A stretch of 28,261 bases of DNA, from the NCBI GenBank assembly GCA_030667555.1, contig DAOUVR010000001.1:1-28261 (forward strand), in the 5' to 3' direction. The stretch comes from Dehalococcoidia bacterium (GTDB taxonomy: Bacteria > Chloroflexota > Dehalococcoidia > E44-bin15). Made by a program: the position numbers and the translations under genes. Each line of letters opens with the position of its first letter. The first letter of the stretch is position 1. Below, one piece after another: positions 7,941-15,134 of the stretch. Under the pieces are notes generated by a model, which was not told the origin of the DNA, did no database searches, and worked only from the letters and a program-made list of their open reading frames with translations.

Positions 7941-9353
7941 TCACAGCATGAGGATAGTTTCTACGTGGTCGTCGTAGACCACAATGCGTTCGATCAAATG
8001 TTGAAGCAGCGCTTTTCTTGCTGGTGACGTCATGGTGTCCCATCGCTCTCGAAGCTCTTCTAGCTTCTCCAGCATATACTCCTTCCGGTGCTCGGAGGTT
8101 ATCTCCTGCTTTGCTTCAGCTTCAATAAGGGCAACCCTTTGCTCCCAAAGACGCCTCTCTAAAAGCAAATCCCCACTCACAACTCGGAATTCTTCCAGGG
8201 AGATAGCACCCTCGGTCGCCTGGTCGAGGTACTCTCGGAATTTTCGATCCAAAGCCTTCAGCTTTCTCTCTAGCCGCGTGTGCTCTGACGTTTCGTCAGT
8301 GGAATCACGCACCTTAGTCAATTTTGCCAGAGCCTCAGGATTGCTTGAACTCCGTAGTGTGTCGAGCACAAAGCCCTCTAAATCGTCAGCTCTCCTTGTA
8401 TGGTATTGGCAAACGCTTTGATTGGTTCTCGACTGGCACTGGTAGTAGCGATATTCCCCCTTCCTCTTCCCCCCCTTCTTGAGCGTTGTCCAGGTTTGAC
8501 TGCGGTTCACGCCGATCATCCTGTTGCCACAGTATCCACAGTAAGCCAGACCTGATAGGGGGAAAGGCGGCCTTTGGGCGCGAGCCCTTGGTTTTGTCTT
8601 GGCAGTAAGTCGTTCTTGCACTTTGTTGAAGGTGTCATGATTGATTATCGGTCGGTGGCTGTCGGGAACCCTGAAGCCGAAACGGGAGGATGTCCCCAGG
8701 TATGCCCGATTGCGCAGGATATCTCGGATGCCAACGATGCTCCACATGCCGCCTCTTCTGGTGGTGATGCCCTGCTCATTCAGGTATCGAGCGATGAGGC
8801 GCACGCCCATGTTTTTTTGAACATAAAGTCGATAAATGAGTTCTACATTGGCCGCCTCTTCAGGGACGATCTCCAGCCTCTTGTCGGCACCCAGCTTATA
8901 GCCATAGGGTGGCTTGCCCAATCCCTTTCCTCTGACTGCCCTGAGCTTCATCGCCTCCCTAACGGCATCTCCTCTTATTCCACTATGGCGCCGGGTAGAC
9001 CAAATCTGGATAACTATCTCCAAGGGGCTGGCAAGCTCTTCATCGATTGAGAGAACCTTTGCCCCGAGGGCATCAAGCTCGATAAGGCGATACATCAATT
9101 CCTGCGCGTCGGGGTGAAGGTGGCTAAGACTTTTCACCACAACTATAGTGTCCGTTCCATCCCTTCGGATGTAGCTGAGCATGCGCTGATACTGAGTTCG
9201 GCCAAGTTTCCCTGGGGAGCCCGCATCAACAAAGGTCATTACCGGCTGGTAACCCCGTTCCTGGCAAAAGCGAGCAAAGCCTTCCTGCTGCTCCACCAGT
9301 GAGGGGGCTTTCTCAGTTTCTTTGTTTACTCGAAAATAGCCAATCGTTCTCAT
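7941..9353 (-). CDS. Serine recombinase-like protein with catalytic residues lost
   Basis: A 470 aa protein with the architecture of a large serine recombinase: an N-terminal resolvase-like domain (1-130), a recombinase domain (PYGYKLG at about 155, through the helical ITTRRGGMWS region), a zinc ribbon (CGYCG near 280, with a later C-x-C region) and a coiled coil (about 345-440). The active site is gone: the nucleophile position, Ser in A-R-V-S, is Asn10 (YFRVN), and the D-R-L-x-R motif reads S77-H78-L79-H80-P81. Arg8 and Arg52 remain. It cannot work as a conventional serine recombinase. It sits 3 bp from the zinc-ribbon gene and 7 bp from rnhA, with an intact frame, so it appears maintained as a DNA-binding or other non-catalytic protein rather than decaying. 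No att sites or cargo were seen. Confidence 0.85.
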   Translation of the reverse strand: MRTIGYFRVNKETEKAPSLVEQQEGFARFCQERGYQPVMTFVDAGSPGKLGRTQYQRMLSYIRRDGTDTIVVVKSLSHLHPDAQELMYRLIELDALGAKVLSIDEELASPLEIVIQIWSTRRHSGIRGDAVREAMKLRAVRGKGLGKPPYGYKLGADKRLEIVPEEAANVELIYRLYVQKNMGVRLIARYLNEQGITTRRGGMWSIVGIRDILRNRAYLGTSSRFGFRVPDSHRPIINHDTFNKVQERLTAKTKPRARAQRPPFPLSGLAYCGYCGNRMIGVNRSQTWTTLKKGGKRKGEYRYYQCQSRTNQSVCQYHTRRADDLEGFVLDTLRSSSNPEALAKLTKVRDSTDETSEHTRLERKLKALDRKFREYLDQATEGAISLEEFRVVSGDLLLERRLWEQRVALIEAEAKQEITSEHRKEYMLEKLEELRERWDTMTSPARKALLQHLIERIVVYDDHVETILML

Positions 9354-9356
9354 CGT

Positions 9357-10058
9357 CTAGCTCACGTAAAGAATCCTCTCACAATTACCACACTGCACCA
9401 GTTCTTGACTTGCTCTTGCCCGCTGTAACTCTCTCACCGGGAGGACAATTCTGCACCCCTGACACATGCCCTGTTCAACCTTGGCCACTGCCCTGCCCTG
9501 TTTCTTTGTCCTTAGTTCCTCATAAAGCCTCAGGCTCGCTGCATCAACCCTTGAGCCGAGATCTTTTCGCTTCTGTTCAAGGTTAGCCAAGTTAGTGCTT
9601 AACCTATCCTGCTCCCGGGAAAGCTCGGCCTGCTCCTCCTTCCAGCTTTTCTTAAGACTTTTTACCTTCTGGCTTATCATCGCCAAGTTCGCCTGTGCTG
9701 CGTCCATTTCAGTCATTATGTCAAGTACTTTATCCTCCTCTTCCCTCCGTCTCTTTTTGAGATGTTCCGCCTGCTCATGAAGGCTTGCCAGCTCTTTGGG
9801 GTTTTTCACCGTGCCACCATAAAGCTTCTGCTCTATAACGGCGACCTTCGTTCGCAGATCCTCCACCTCCCACTCCCCGGCTCGCTGGCTTGCATTTAGC
9901 TCATCAACGCAGTTCTTCTGTGTGGCAAGATTAGCGCGGGCCTCATCTAGAGCATGGCTCTGGCCTAATCGGCTCTGCACGTTAGACAGAGCTTCCCTTT
10001 TCGCCTCTATCTCCAGGTCAACTTCTTGAAGCTCATATAGCTGCCTTCCTTTGCTCAC
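9357..10058 (-). CDS. Coiled-coil C4 zinc-ribbon protein (DUF164/CT398-like)
   Basis: Almost the whole protein (about residues 5-185) is charged heptad-rich coiled coil, and it ends with a zinc ribbon of two knuckles, CQGC and CGNC (MCQGCRIVLPVREL ... QCGNCERILYV). This is the family that includes Chlamydia CT398; its biochemical role is poorly known, with nucleic-acid or sigma-factor contacts proposed. I chose GTG at 10058 because the predicted transcript start falls near 10070 and AGAGGA lies 6 nt ahead of this codon; the longer frame begins at GTG 10073, which would be upstream of the transcript start. First gene of an operon with the recombinase-like gene and rnhA. Confidence 0.85.
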   Translation of the reverse strand: MSKGRQLYELQEVDLEIEAKREALSNVQSRLGQSHALDEARANLATQKNCVDELNASQRAGEWEVEDLRTKVAVIEQKLYGGTVKNPKELASLHEQAEHLKKRRREEEDKVLDIMTEMDAAQANLAMISQKVKSLKKSWKEEQAELSREQDRLSTNLANLEQKRKDLGSRVDAASLRLYEELRTKKQGRAVAKVEQGMCQGCRIVLPVRELQRARASQELVQCGNCERILYVS

Positions 10059-10076
10059 CTCACATCCTCTCACCTC

Positions 10077-10105
10077 ATTCTAATTTAGGGTGGGGGGGCT
10101 GTCAA
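10077..10105 (-). promoter_or_regulatory. Predicted promoter of zinc-ribbon/recombinase-like/rnhA operon
   Basis: A perfect TTGACA (10105-10100), a 17 bp C-rich spacer and TAGAAT (10082-10077) on the minus strand. Predicted start near 10070, giving a 12 nt leader carrying AGAGGA ahead of GTG 10058. Confidence 0.75.
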
Positions 10106-10111
10106 TAACAA

Positions 10112-10142
10112 CAACAAAAATCCCCCTGATAAGTGAGGGGGA
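10112..10142 (-). terminator. Rho-independent terminator after tRNA-Met
   Basis: On the minus strand a 7 bp stem TCCCCCT/AGGGGGA (loop CACTTATC) is followed directly by TTTTTGTTGTTG. It begins 10 bp after the encoded CCA end of the tRNA and separates that transcript from the operon promoter just downstream. Confidence 0.85.
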
Positions 10143-10151
10143 AGCATTACA

Positions 10152-10226
10152 TGGTGGGCTCGGCAGGATTCGAACCTACGACCAATCGGTTATGAGCCGA
10201 TCGCTCTGCCACTGAGCTACGAGCCC
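10152..10226 (-). tRNA. tRNA with CAT anticodon (elongator Met likely; Ile2 possible)
   Basis: A complete cloverleaf: acceptor GGGCTCG/CGAGCCC, D-arm AGCTCAGTGGCAGAGC, anticodon loop CTCATAA, and T-arm GTAGGTTCGAATCCTGC. CCA is encoded (10154-10152). The acceptor starts G1-C72, so it is not the initiator. CAT can be read as Met or, with lysidine, as Ile(AUA); I cannot separate these with certainty. Confidence 0.93.
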
Positions 10227-10229
10227 CTG

Positions 10230-10705
10230 ACGACAACACTGTGGCTAAGTTTAAGCTAACCACATCATCCTAGATGAGCGTTAGTTTATTAACAATATCT
10301 CTGATCAACACCAAAATGCTACCACTTTCGCCCAACATTGGCAATAGGTTATACTCGTTTATGAAACCTCACTCCATCCTTACGATACCTGCTTCGCAGC
10401 GTTCTCGTCATTCTTGCATGCCCTCTCGCCCTGGGATGTGCTTACAGGGGACACTCCCTGACCTCGGTCAGAAGGGAAGACCCTTCGACAGGCTCAGGGC
10501 AAACGGAGTATCGGAATCCGCAAGGCGGACAGGGCGAACGGAATAGTGGGGGCGTTCAATTGAAAGCCACTACTGGGATGGCTAACTTCGTTTGGGACAA
10601 GCCTCGCAATAGCGGGAAGATGTCATTCATATATCTAAACAAGATTAGAGTTTTATTTGCTTTGCGATTAGCGCTGCGGGGCTAATAGTGGGATTACAAC
10701 GATTC
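10230..10705. other. Gene-free stretch between tRNA-Met and cas6
   Basis: About 475 bases with no convincing gene. It contains one copy of a 27-base dispersed repeat (10481-10507) with a partial second copy of its end (around 10531-10543), and a weak hairpin ATTAGC/GCTAAT at 10667-10686 just after cas6, without a good T-tract. I looked for CRISPR direct repeats here, where an array might be expected, and saw none. Confidence 0.6.
10481..10507. repeat. Dispersed 27-base repeat, copy 1
   Basis: Begins CCCTTCGACAGGCTCAGGG and ends AACGGA. It matches 26 of 27 bases of the copy at 23846-23872 in the same orientation. Short repeats of this kind are scattered through many environmental genomes. Confidence 0.85.
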
Positions 10706-11548
10706 TCAGCTTTCTTGTGAGGTGGAGCGTTTTGCAGCGAAGCGATGGGTGAACGTTTGGCCAAACCCCATAGTTGTTTTATAGCCCACGCCGCTGTAAA
10801 AGGCGAATTCCGCCAACAGGTTTATAACCCTAAGCCAGTAAGCGTCATGCCTCAGCGCGACATACGAGCACGAACCTATGAAACCTACCTGTTTGCCTCC
10901 GGCAATTTCTACCGTACGTGTTTTGAGCTGACATTGGGATATTGCCACACATTCCTCGGCGTAACGCCTTACCTCCCTGGAGATGGTGATTGGTGACACC
11001 GCATTCCATCGGTCGGCCAGGCTGCCAAACACCAATCCTGGAAGCGGCAGAGGCACATTCTTCCCCCCCGACCTAAATGTAGTAGGCGAGGTGAAAAAGA
11101 GCTTGACCCTTCTGGGGGCGCTTCTGGCTTCAAGCAAATGCCCTTGAGCTAGCTCCTGATAGGAGGTTCGTCTGCTCAAGGGATGAGCGCCGCTTTCCAT
11201 GAAAACATCCTTGACTGAAAAGAGGGTGTTCTCCAGTTCAAACTCCTGAGGCAGCGATGGCAGCACTTTGTCAGCCAGCAGGCTTGAGAGACCGTCCTCA
11301 TAGCTGGTGAAGCGCAATATGCAAGCCTGGCCAGCATTGATACGAACTGTTTCTCTCCTCCCATGTAGGCCCATAAGGCCCGACACAGTGAAGGGCTTGG
11401 CCTCACTATCATCGTGTAGCTTGGCTCCCATCATGGGGTCAGCAGTGGCCACAAGTCGAAGAAATAGCGCGTGCGCTGCCTTGCCCAGGTAGGGGGACAA
11501 CAATGCTTCCTTGCGGACTTGTAGCGCGATGACGGCGCTTAGCAGCAT
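10706..11548 (-). CDS. cas6: CRISPR pre-crRNA endoribonuclease Cas6
   Basis: Processes CRISPR transcripts into crRNAs for the type III complex. The 280 aa protein has the N-terminal Cas6 pattern KAAHALFLRL (H26) and LHDDSEAKPFTVSGL (H45, residues 44-58). The C-terminal ferredoxin-like half has SPTTFRSGGKNVPLPLPGLVFGSL at about 150-176, and the glycine-rich loop GVGYKTTMGFGQ near the end. Which histidine is catalytic cannot be fixed by eye; H26 is the better candidate. GGAGGTAAC lies upstream, somewhat distant (12 nt). It is last in the cas operon, 104 bp after csm5. Its presence implies that an array is served somewhere, although none is visible here. Confidence 0.9.
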   Translation of the reverse strand: MLLSAVIALQVRKEALLSPYLGKAAHALFLRLVATADPMMGAKLHDDSEAKPFTVSGLMGLHGRRETVRINAGQACILRFTSYEDGLSSLLADKVLPSLPQEFELENTLFSVKDVFMESGAHPLSRRTSYQELAQGHLLEARSAPRRVKLFFTSPTTFRSGGKNVPLPLPGLVFGSLADRWNAVSPITISREVRRYAEECVAISQCQLKTRTVEIAGGKQVGFIGSCSYVALRHDAYWLRVINLLAEFAFYSGVGYKTTMGFGQTFTHRFAAKRSTSQES

Positions 11549-11652
11549 TTCTTTTCGTTACCTCCAGTGAGCTTCTATGCCTAGTGAACTAGGATCCCCT
11601 TCTGACTATTAACGTCCTTTCTCGCAGCCAGCTATGACTTTGAGGCTGTTTC

Positions 11653-12765
11653 TCAAACACTTTGACGGCCGTCAACGCCTTGCAGGCTCATTCTCACCCA
11701 GCCGAGCGGTTCTCTAGCCTGCCCATCTCCAACGAGCCGCCTGGTCTTGGGGAAGACTTTGGGGAATAGCGAGCCCTGCCACTTCTCCAGGTGATAGGTC
11801 TCGACAACCATGCTTACCTCAGCAGAGGTCAACTTGGTCCCCAGGGTCTTGCCCAACCAACCGGTGCCCCAACCGATGGGCAGGAGGAATTCGCCAGACT
11901 GCAGTGAAGCCTGCCTCCTCGCCAACGCCTCGTAGAACCCCTGCAACTTCCAGATGCCGCAATCGCTGTAGAATTGAAGTTCGAGCTTGACTATCTCTGC
12001 GGAGAAGGCACGACAGCGTTCCACCAACTGGTCGAAAAAGTGTCGCCTGCGAAAGTGATACATTCGCCGCACCCTGCGTTCAGGCCGAAGAATATATCTA
12101 TCCAGAGTCAGGGCAGCCTCAATGGCGGTCCCTTTAGGGATCACCTCCAAAAAAGTTGGCTCTCCCCTTGGTTTGAGAGAAGGTGGCTGACCGCAAAGCG
12201 AAAAGACGGTGACCGGCAGTGCTCTGGGCATGACACCATCCTGTGGGTATGCGTCGGTTAACCGCAGGGCACGTAGCAGGTCGCGATGGCTGTCCCTCGG
12301 GTCGTAGTCGAATAGCCCCGCCTCCACCGAGTCATCGGCCTTTCTGGGGTCATTGCGCTCACCCAGCCCGCCCAGCGTGAGTGCGCCGTGGTGGGCGGAC
12401 CAGGCCAGGGCTGTGCGCAGCGCCCCCTTTATCGAGCTTCCGGGAATGTAAAGCCTGTCAAAGGCGTCCTTTACGTGCTCGCGAATATGGTCAGGGTGCC
12501 CTGCGGCGATATCTATCTCATAGGCTTTGACTCGCTCTATCTCCTCTGGGGTCAGCAGAAGGCTCAGCCTCGGATCCACTGCTGCCGCTGTGCGCCTCTT
12601 GTCGTCTATCTCCCCCAGCAGCCGATTCAGGTTCACTACCAGTGCCCGGTTCCCCTCCACAATGAAATCGTAGTCCTGGAGCAACTCACCTTTCCCTGAG
12701 CCGATGTGAATGGGTGAGAGGGTCTCCAGGGTCAGCCGATAGGTGCTGTGCAGCTCACGGCTCAT
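11653..12765 (-). CDS. csm5: Type III-A CRISPR RAMP protein Csm5
   Basis: Caps the 3' end of the crRNA in the Csm complex and helps recruit nucleases for crRNA trimming. The 370 aa protein begins with LETLSPIHIGSGKGE and DYDFIVEG, and has the RAMP signature RLYIPGSSIKGALRTAL (about 105-121) and a C-terminal GWGTGWLGKTLG with FPKTRRLVGDG and PLGWV, all typical of Csm5. Its ATG overlaps the csm4 stop (ATGA), so translation is coupled. Length is typical. A Cmr-type RAMP is excluded by the neighbours. Confidence 0.92.
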   Translation of the reverse strand: MSRELHSTYRLTLETLSPIHIGSGKGELLQDYDFIVEGNRALVVNLNRLLGEIDDKRRTAAAVDPRLSLLLTPEEIERVKAYEIDIAAGHPDHIREHVKDAFDRLYIPGSSIKGALRTALAWSAHHGALTLGGLGERNDPRKADDSVEAGLFDYDPRDSHRDLLRALRLTDAYPQDGVMPRALPVTVFSLCGQPPSLKPRGEPTFLEVIPKGTAIEAALTLDRYILRPERRVRRMYHFRRRHFFDQLVERCRAFSAEIVKLELQFYSDCGIWKLQGFYEALARRQASLQSGEFLLPIGWGTGWLGKTLGTKLTSAEVSMVVETYHLEKWQGSLFPKVFPKTRRLVGDGQAREPLGWVRMSLQGVDGRQSV

Positions 12766-13808
12766 CGAAATCCTCCCCCTCTCTGAACTCCAATAGGGAA
12801 GGCAAACCCGTAGCGGTACACAGGGTGCTTCTGGGGCTCCAGTTCCGGTGTAACATCTACCAGTTCCCCATAGCTAGGCTTGCCCAAGGAGCACAGCACA
12901 GACCCTTCACCGATGAAGCTAGCGGACTTGCGCCTCTGCCCCGCTCGCTCCGGGGAGTTCACCCACCCACCCCACTGAGTAAGCTCGTAGGCAGCGTGTC
13001 CATCTAGGACGCCGGCCTCTAGTTCTTGCAGTGAGGGGTGATAAAGCGAAAGGGTGATGAACGAATCTCCATCTGTAGGCCAGAATGGCGCAAATGGGCT
13101 GGCGGACTCGAACGAAAACTGGCCATAACCAGCGCTCCTTTCGCCACCAAGTCCAGCCTCAGATAAATAGTGTAGTGCGCTTTCCACAAGCCTTTTTGAA
13201 GCAGGGTCTTCAACTTCGAGAAGGAAATAGAGACCACAGCCAGGGGAGAAACCAACCTGTGCGGCATAATAGCTATGTGAAGCCACACCCAGTCGATCCA
13301 CGGCAACCTTGGGCACGGTGTGACGCCGCCACAGGATAGGTTCATCTCCCGCTAGCGGCAAGGCGGTGCGCTCCTGCTGTGTAAGCCATACCCTTCCACC
13401 CTGACAAAAGTTATCCCTAACCAGATGCCCGTCCAGGGGCTCGCTACGAAGTATGGGTTCCAAGATACCCTGGGAGATGAAGCGTACGTCTTTAAGCCGA
13501 ACACTTCCCTTTTCTTCGGTTTCTCTCTCAAGGGGTAGATTGACCATGGGATTGGGGAAAAGAAGCACCTCGCCAGCATAGGGGAACAGGGAGGTGATTC
13601 TGAAAGGTGGCTGCTCCTGAAACTGGGAGAGAAGCTCAACCAACGCATTCTCGCCCTCCCACATTCTCACACCTATGGCCAAAGCGCCAAAAAATGAATC
13701 GGAATGGAAGACTTCGTCCGTAGCCTCAATGCCCAGACTCGCTTCACCGAAGTGAAAGGCCGAGCGGGGCTTAAGCTTGTAGAGCCATATCTCTGCCATG
13801 GTCAACAT
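12762..13808 (-). CDS. csm4: Type III-A CRISPR RAMP protein Csm4
   Basis: Binds the 5' handle of crRNA next to Cas10 (Cas5-like role). The 348 aa protein shows the early AFHFGEASLGIEATDEVFHSDSFFGAL region (about 17-43), in which the SDSFFGAL pattern is typical of Csm4, and the glycine-rich RAMP loop GLGGERSAGYGQF near residue 225. The C-terminus YRYGFAFPIGV matches the family. The ATG at 13808 directly follows the csm3 stop (TAAATG); an in-frame ATG at 13799 is also possible. Neither has a recognisable Shine-Dalgarno, so re-initiation is likely. Confidence 0.92.
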   Translation of the reverse strand: MLTMAEIWLYKLKPRSAFHFGEASLGIEATDEVFHSDSFFGALAIGVRMWEGENALVELLSQFQEQPPFRITSLFPYAGEVLLFPNPMVNLPLERETEEKGSVRLKDVRFISQGILEPILRSEPLDGHLVRDNFCQGGRVWLTQQERTALPLAGDEPILWRRHTVPKVAVDRLGVASHSYYAAQVGFSPGCGLYFLLEVEDPASKRLVESALHYLSEAGLGGERSAGYGQFSFESASPFAPFWPTDGDSFITLSLYHPSLQELEAGVLDGHAAYELTQWGGWVNSPERAGQRRKSASFIGEGSVLCSLGKPSYGELVDVTPELEPQKHPVYRYGFAFPIGVQRGGGFR

Positions 13809-14624
13809 TTACCAGGAGAACGTCTGGCGTAACCAGTTCATCGCCTCCTCTTCCTTAACAATGAGTTCTCTCAGGGACAACCCCTTCTCGAAGGTCTTCT
13901 CCTCCAGATACCGCTCGCGGGTGCGGACGGTCAGTGAAAGCTCCTGGAAAGCGATCTTGCCACTGCCCCGGGTTCCCAGGCCACCGAGATAGTCATCCTC
14001 CAGAAACTGCATAGCGTCCAGCAGGTGCAGGAAACGGTCCACATCGGATTCCTCGTACACGTTGTAAACCAGTTCCAAGGGGGCAAAGATGGCGCCGGCA
14101 GGCACCCGCTCGACCTGGCGGGGAGTAGCCGCCGCGGTAACCCGGTCAAGGGATGTTTCCCATTTGACCTCGGTGAAGGGGAGTTCAGTCCTGGTCCTGG
14201 CCAGCCTTTGTGCGCTGTTCTCGTCAAGGGGCACATCCCGCACTATGAGGCGGGTTGGTAGCACGGCAAACCCTGCCGGTATGCCAAAGATGGGACAGAC
14301 CTGACAGTTTAAGTAGGCTTCTTCGTCGGGTATTCTGTTTCCCTTTTCGTCAAACTTGTAACAGGCATGGATACGAACTCCACCCATTGCCCATTGTTGA
14401 GATTTGTTATAGTGCTTTTCCAGCAGGGAGCGCAATTTTCCCTTTAGCGAGGAGCCGGGGATGTAGGGGCGGTTGGTAAGAGGGTCGCGCACCACAGGAT
14501 TGTCCAAACCGCCAATGGCTAAAGCTCTCCTTGCCGATCTGATGTGGAGGCCGGTTACGATTTCTATGCTGCCGGTGATAAATATCCTTCCATGCAACTG
14601 GATTTTACGTTCGGTTTCTGTCAT
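13809..14624 (-). CDS. csm3: Type III-A CRISPR backbone RNase Csm3
   Basis: Backbone subunit of the Csm complex, which cuts target RNA at 6-nt intervals. The 271 aa protein has GLHIRSARRALAIGGLDNPVVRDP. The aspartate in GLDNP (D41) aligns with catalytic D33 of Streptococcus thermophilus Csm3, so target-RNA cleavage should be intact. RAMP loop YIPGSSLKGKLRSLL is at 54-68. H86, C88, C107 and C110 (IHAC ... YLNCQVC) form a likely zinc site, like that described for archaeal Csm3. The second glycine-rich loop is YLGGLGTRGSGKIAF (about 213-227). GGGGAG precedes the ATG; 9 bp separate it from csm2. Confidence 0.95.
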   Translation of the reverse strand: MTETERKIQLHGRIFITGSIEIVTGLHIRSARRALAIGGLDNPVVRDPLTNRPYIPGSSLKGKLRSLLEKHYNKSQQWAMGGVRIHACYKFDEKGNRIPDEEAYLNCQVCPIFGIPAGFAVLPTRLIVRDVPLDENSAQRLARTRTELPFTEVKWETSLDRVTAAATPRQVERVPAGAIFAPLELVYNVYEESDVDRFLHLLDAMQFLEDDYLGGLGTRGSGKIAFQELSLTVRTRERYLEEKTFEKGLSLRELIVKEEEAMNWLRQTFSW

Positions 14625-14633
14625 TGCACTCCC

Positions 14634-15134
14634 CTAGTCCCTGCCGCCGTGGTAGCGGTGATATGCGACAATGGCCTCAAAGAAATTCACTAAGCGCCTG
14701 AAGGAGTTGTAACGCTCCGTCCCTCCCATATTCGCCTTTTCCCCTGCCTCTGGCTCGTCTGGTTGCTCCAACACGATGTCAATAACGCGGCAAATGACCT
14801 CTCGCAGCTCCTCCACAGGAAATACATCCTGTCCATCCAGTGTTTCCTTCACTTTCTTTGACTGATATGCCAGCTTGGGCTTCAGCAGACGGAGCTCCCG
14901 CTGTGCTTCAGCCGCACTAGAGGGCCAGGTCATCTCGATCATATGAATATCACCGAGGATACCTCGTATTTGATGCGTGGCCAGGTTCATTTCTTTTAGC
15001 TTCCTACCTACACGCTCGGCGCAGTTTACCAGCACCTCGGCATCTCCATCGACAATGATCTTGCGCATTTCCGCTGAAGACACCAGTTTCTTTTGTGGCT
15101 GAGACTCTGCTGAAGACCCTTTCACCTGCGTCAT
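14634..15134 (-). CDS. csm2: Type III-A CRISPR small subunit Csm2
   Basis: Small helical subunit lining the target strand in the Csm complex. The family pattern is clear: ATHQIRGILGDIHMIE, then LRLLKPKLAYQSKKVKE, and the C-terminal FRRLVNFFEAIVAYHRYHGG. I chose the ATG at 15134 (166 aa): it overlaps the cas10 stop as ATGA and follows CGGAGGGACT, a good Shine-Dalgarno. The longer frame from 15167 would overlap cas10 by 37 bp without such a site. Slightly longer than typical Csm2 because of a polar N-terminal extension (about residues 1-20). Confidence 0.93.
   Translation of the reverse strand: MTQVKGSSAESQPQKKLVSSAEMRKIIVDGDAEVLVNCAERVGRKLKEMNLATHQIRGILGDIHMIEMTWPSSAAEAQRELRLLKPKLAYQSKKVKETLDGQDVFPVEELREVICRVIDIVLEQPDEPEAGEKANMGGTERYNSFRRLVNFFEAIVAYHRYHGGRD

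Noticed and set aside
10274..10546. Open frame of 90 codons on the plus strand between tRNA-Met and cas6
   Set aside because: Its C-terminal half is a translation of the dispersed repeat (the FDRLRANG type of spurious product), and it lacks a Shine-Dalgarno and any domain pattern.
10230..10705. Possible CRISPR array next to cas6
   Set aside because: No direct repeats of 25-40 bases at regular spacing are present here or elsewhere in the window; only the short dispersed repeat is seen.
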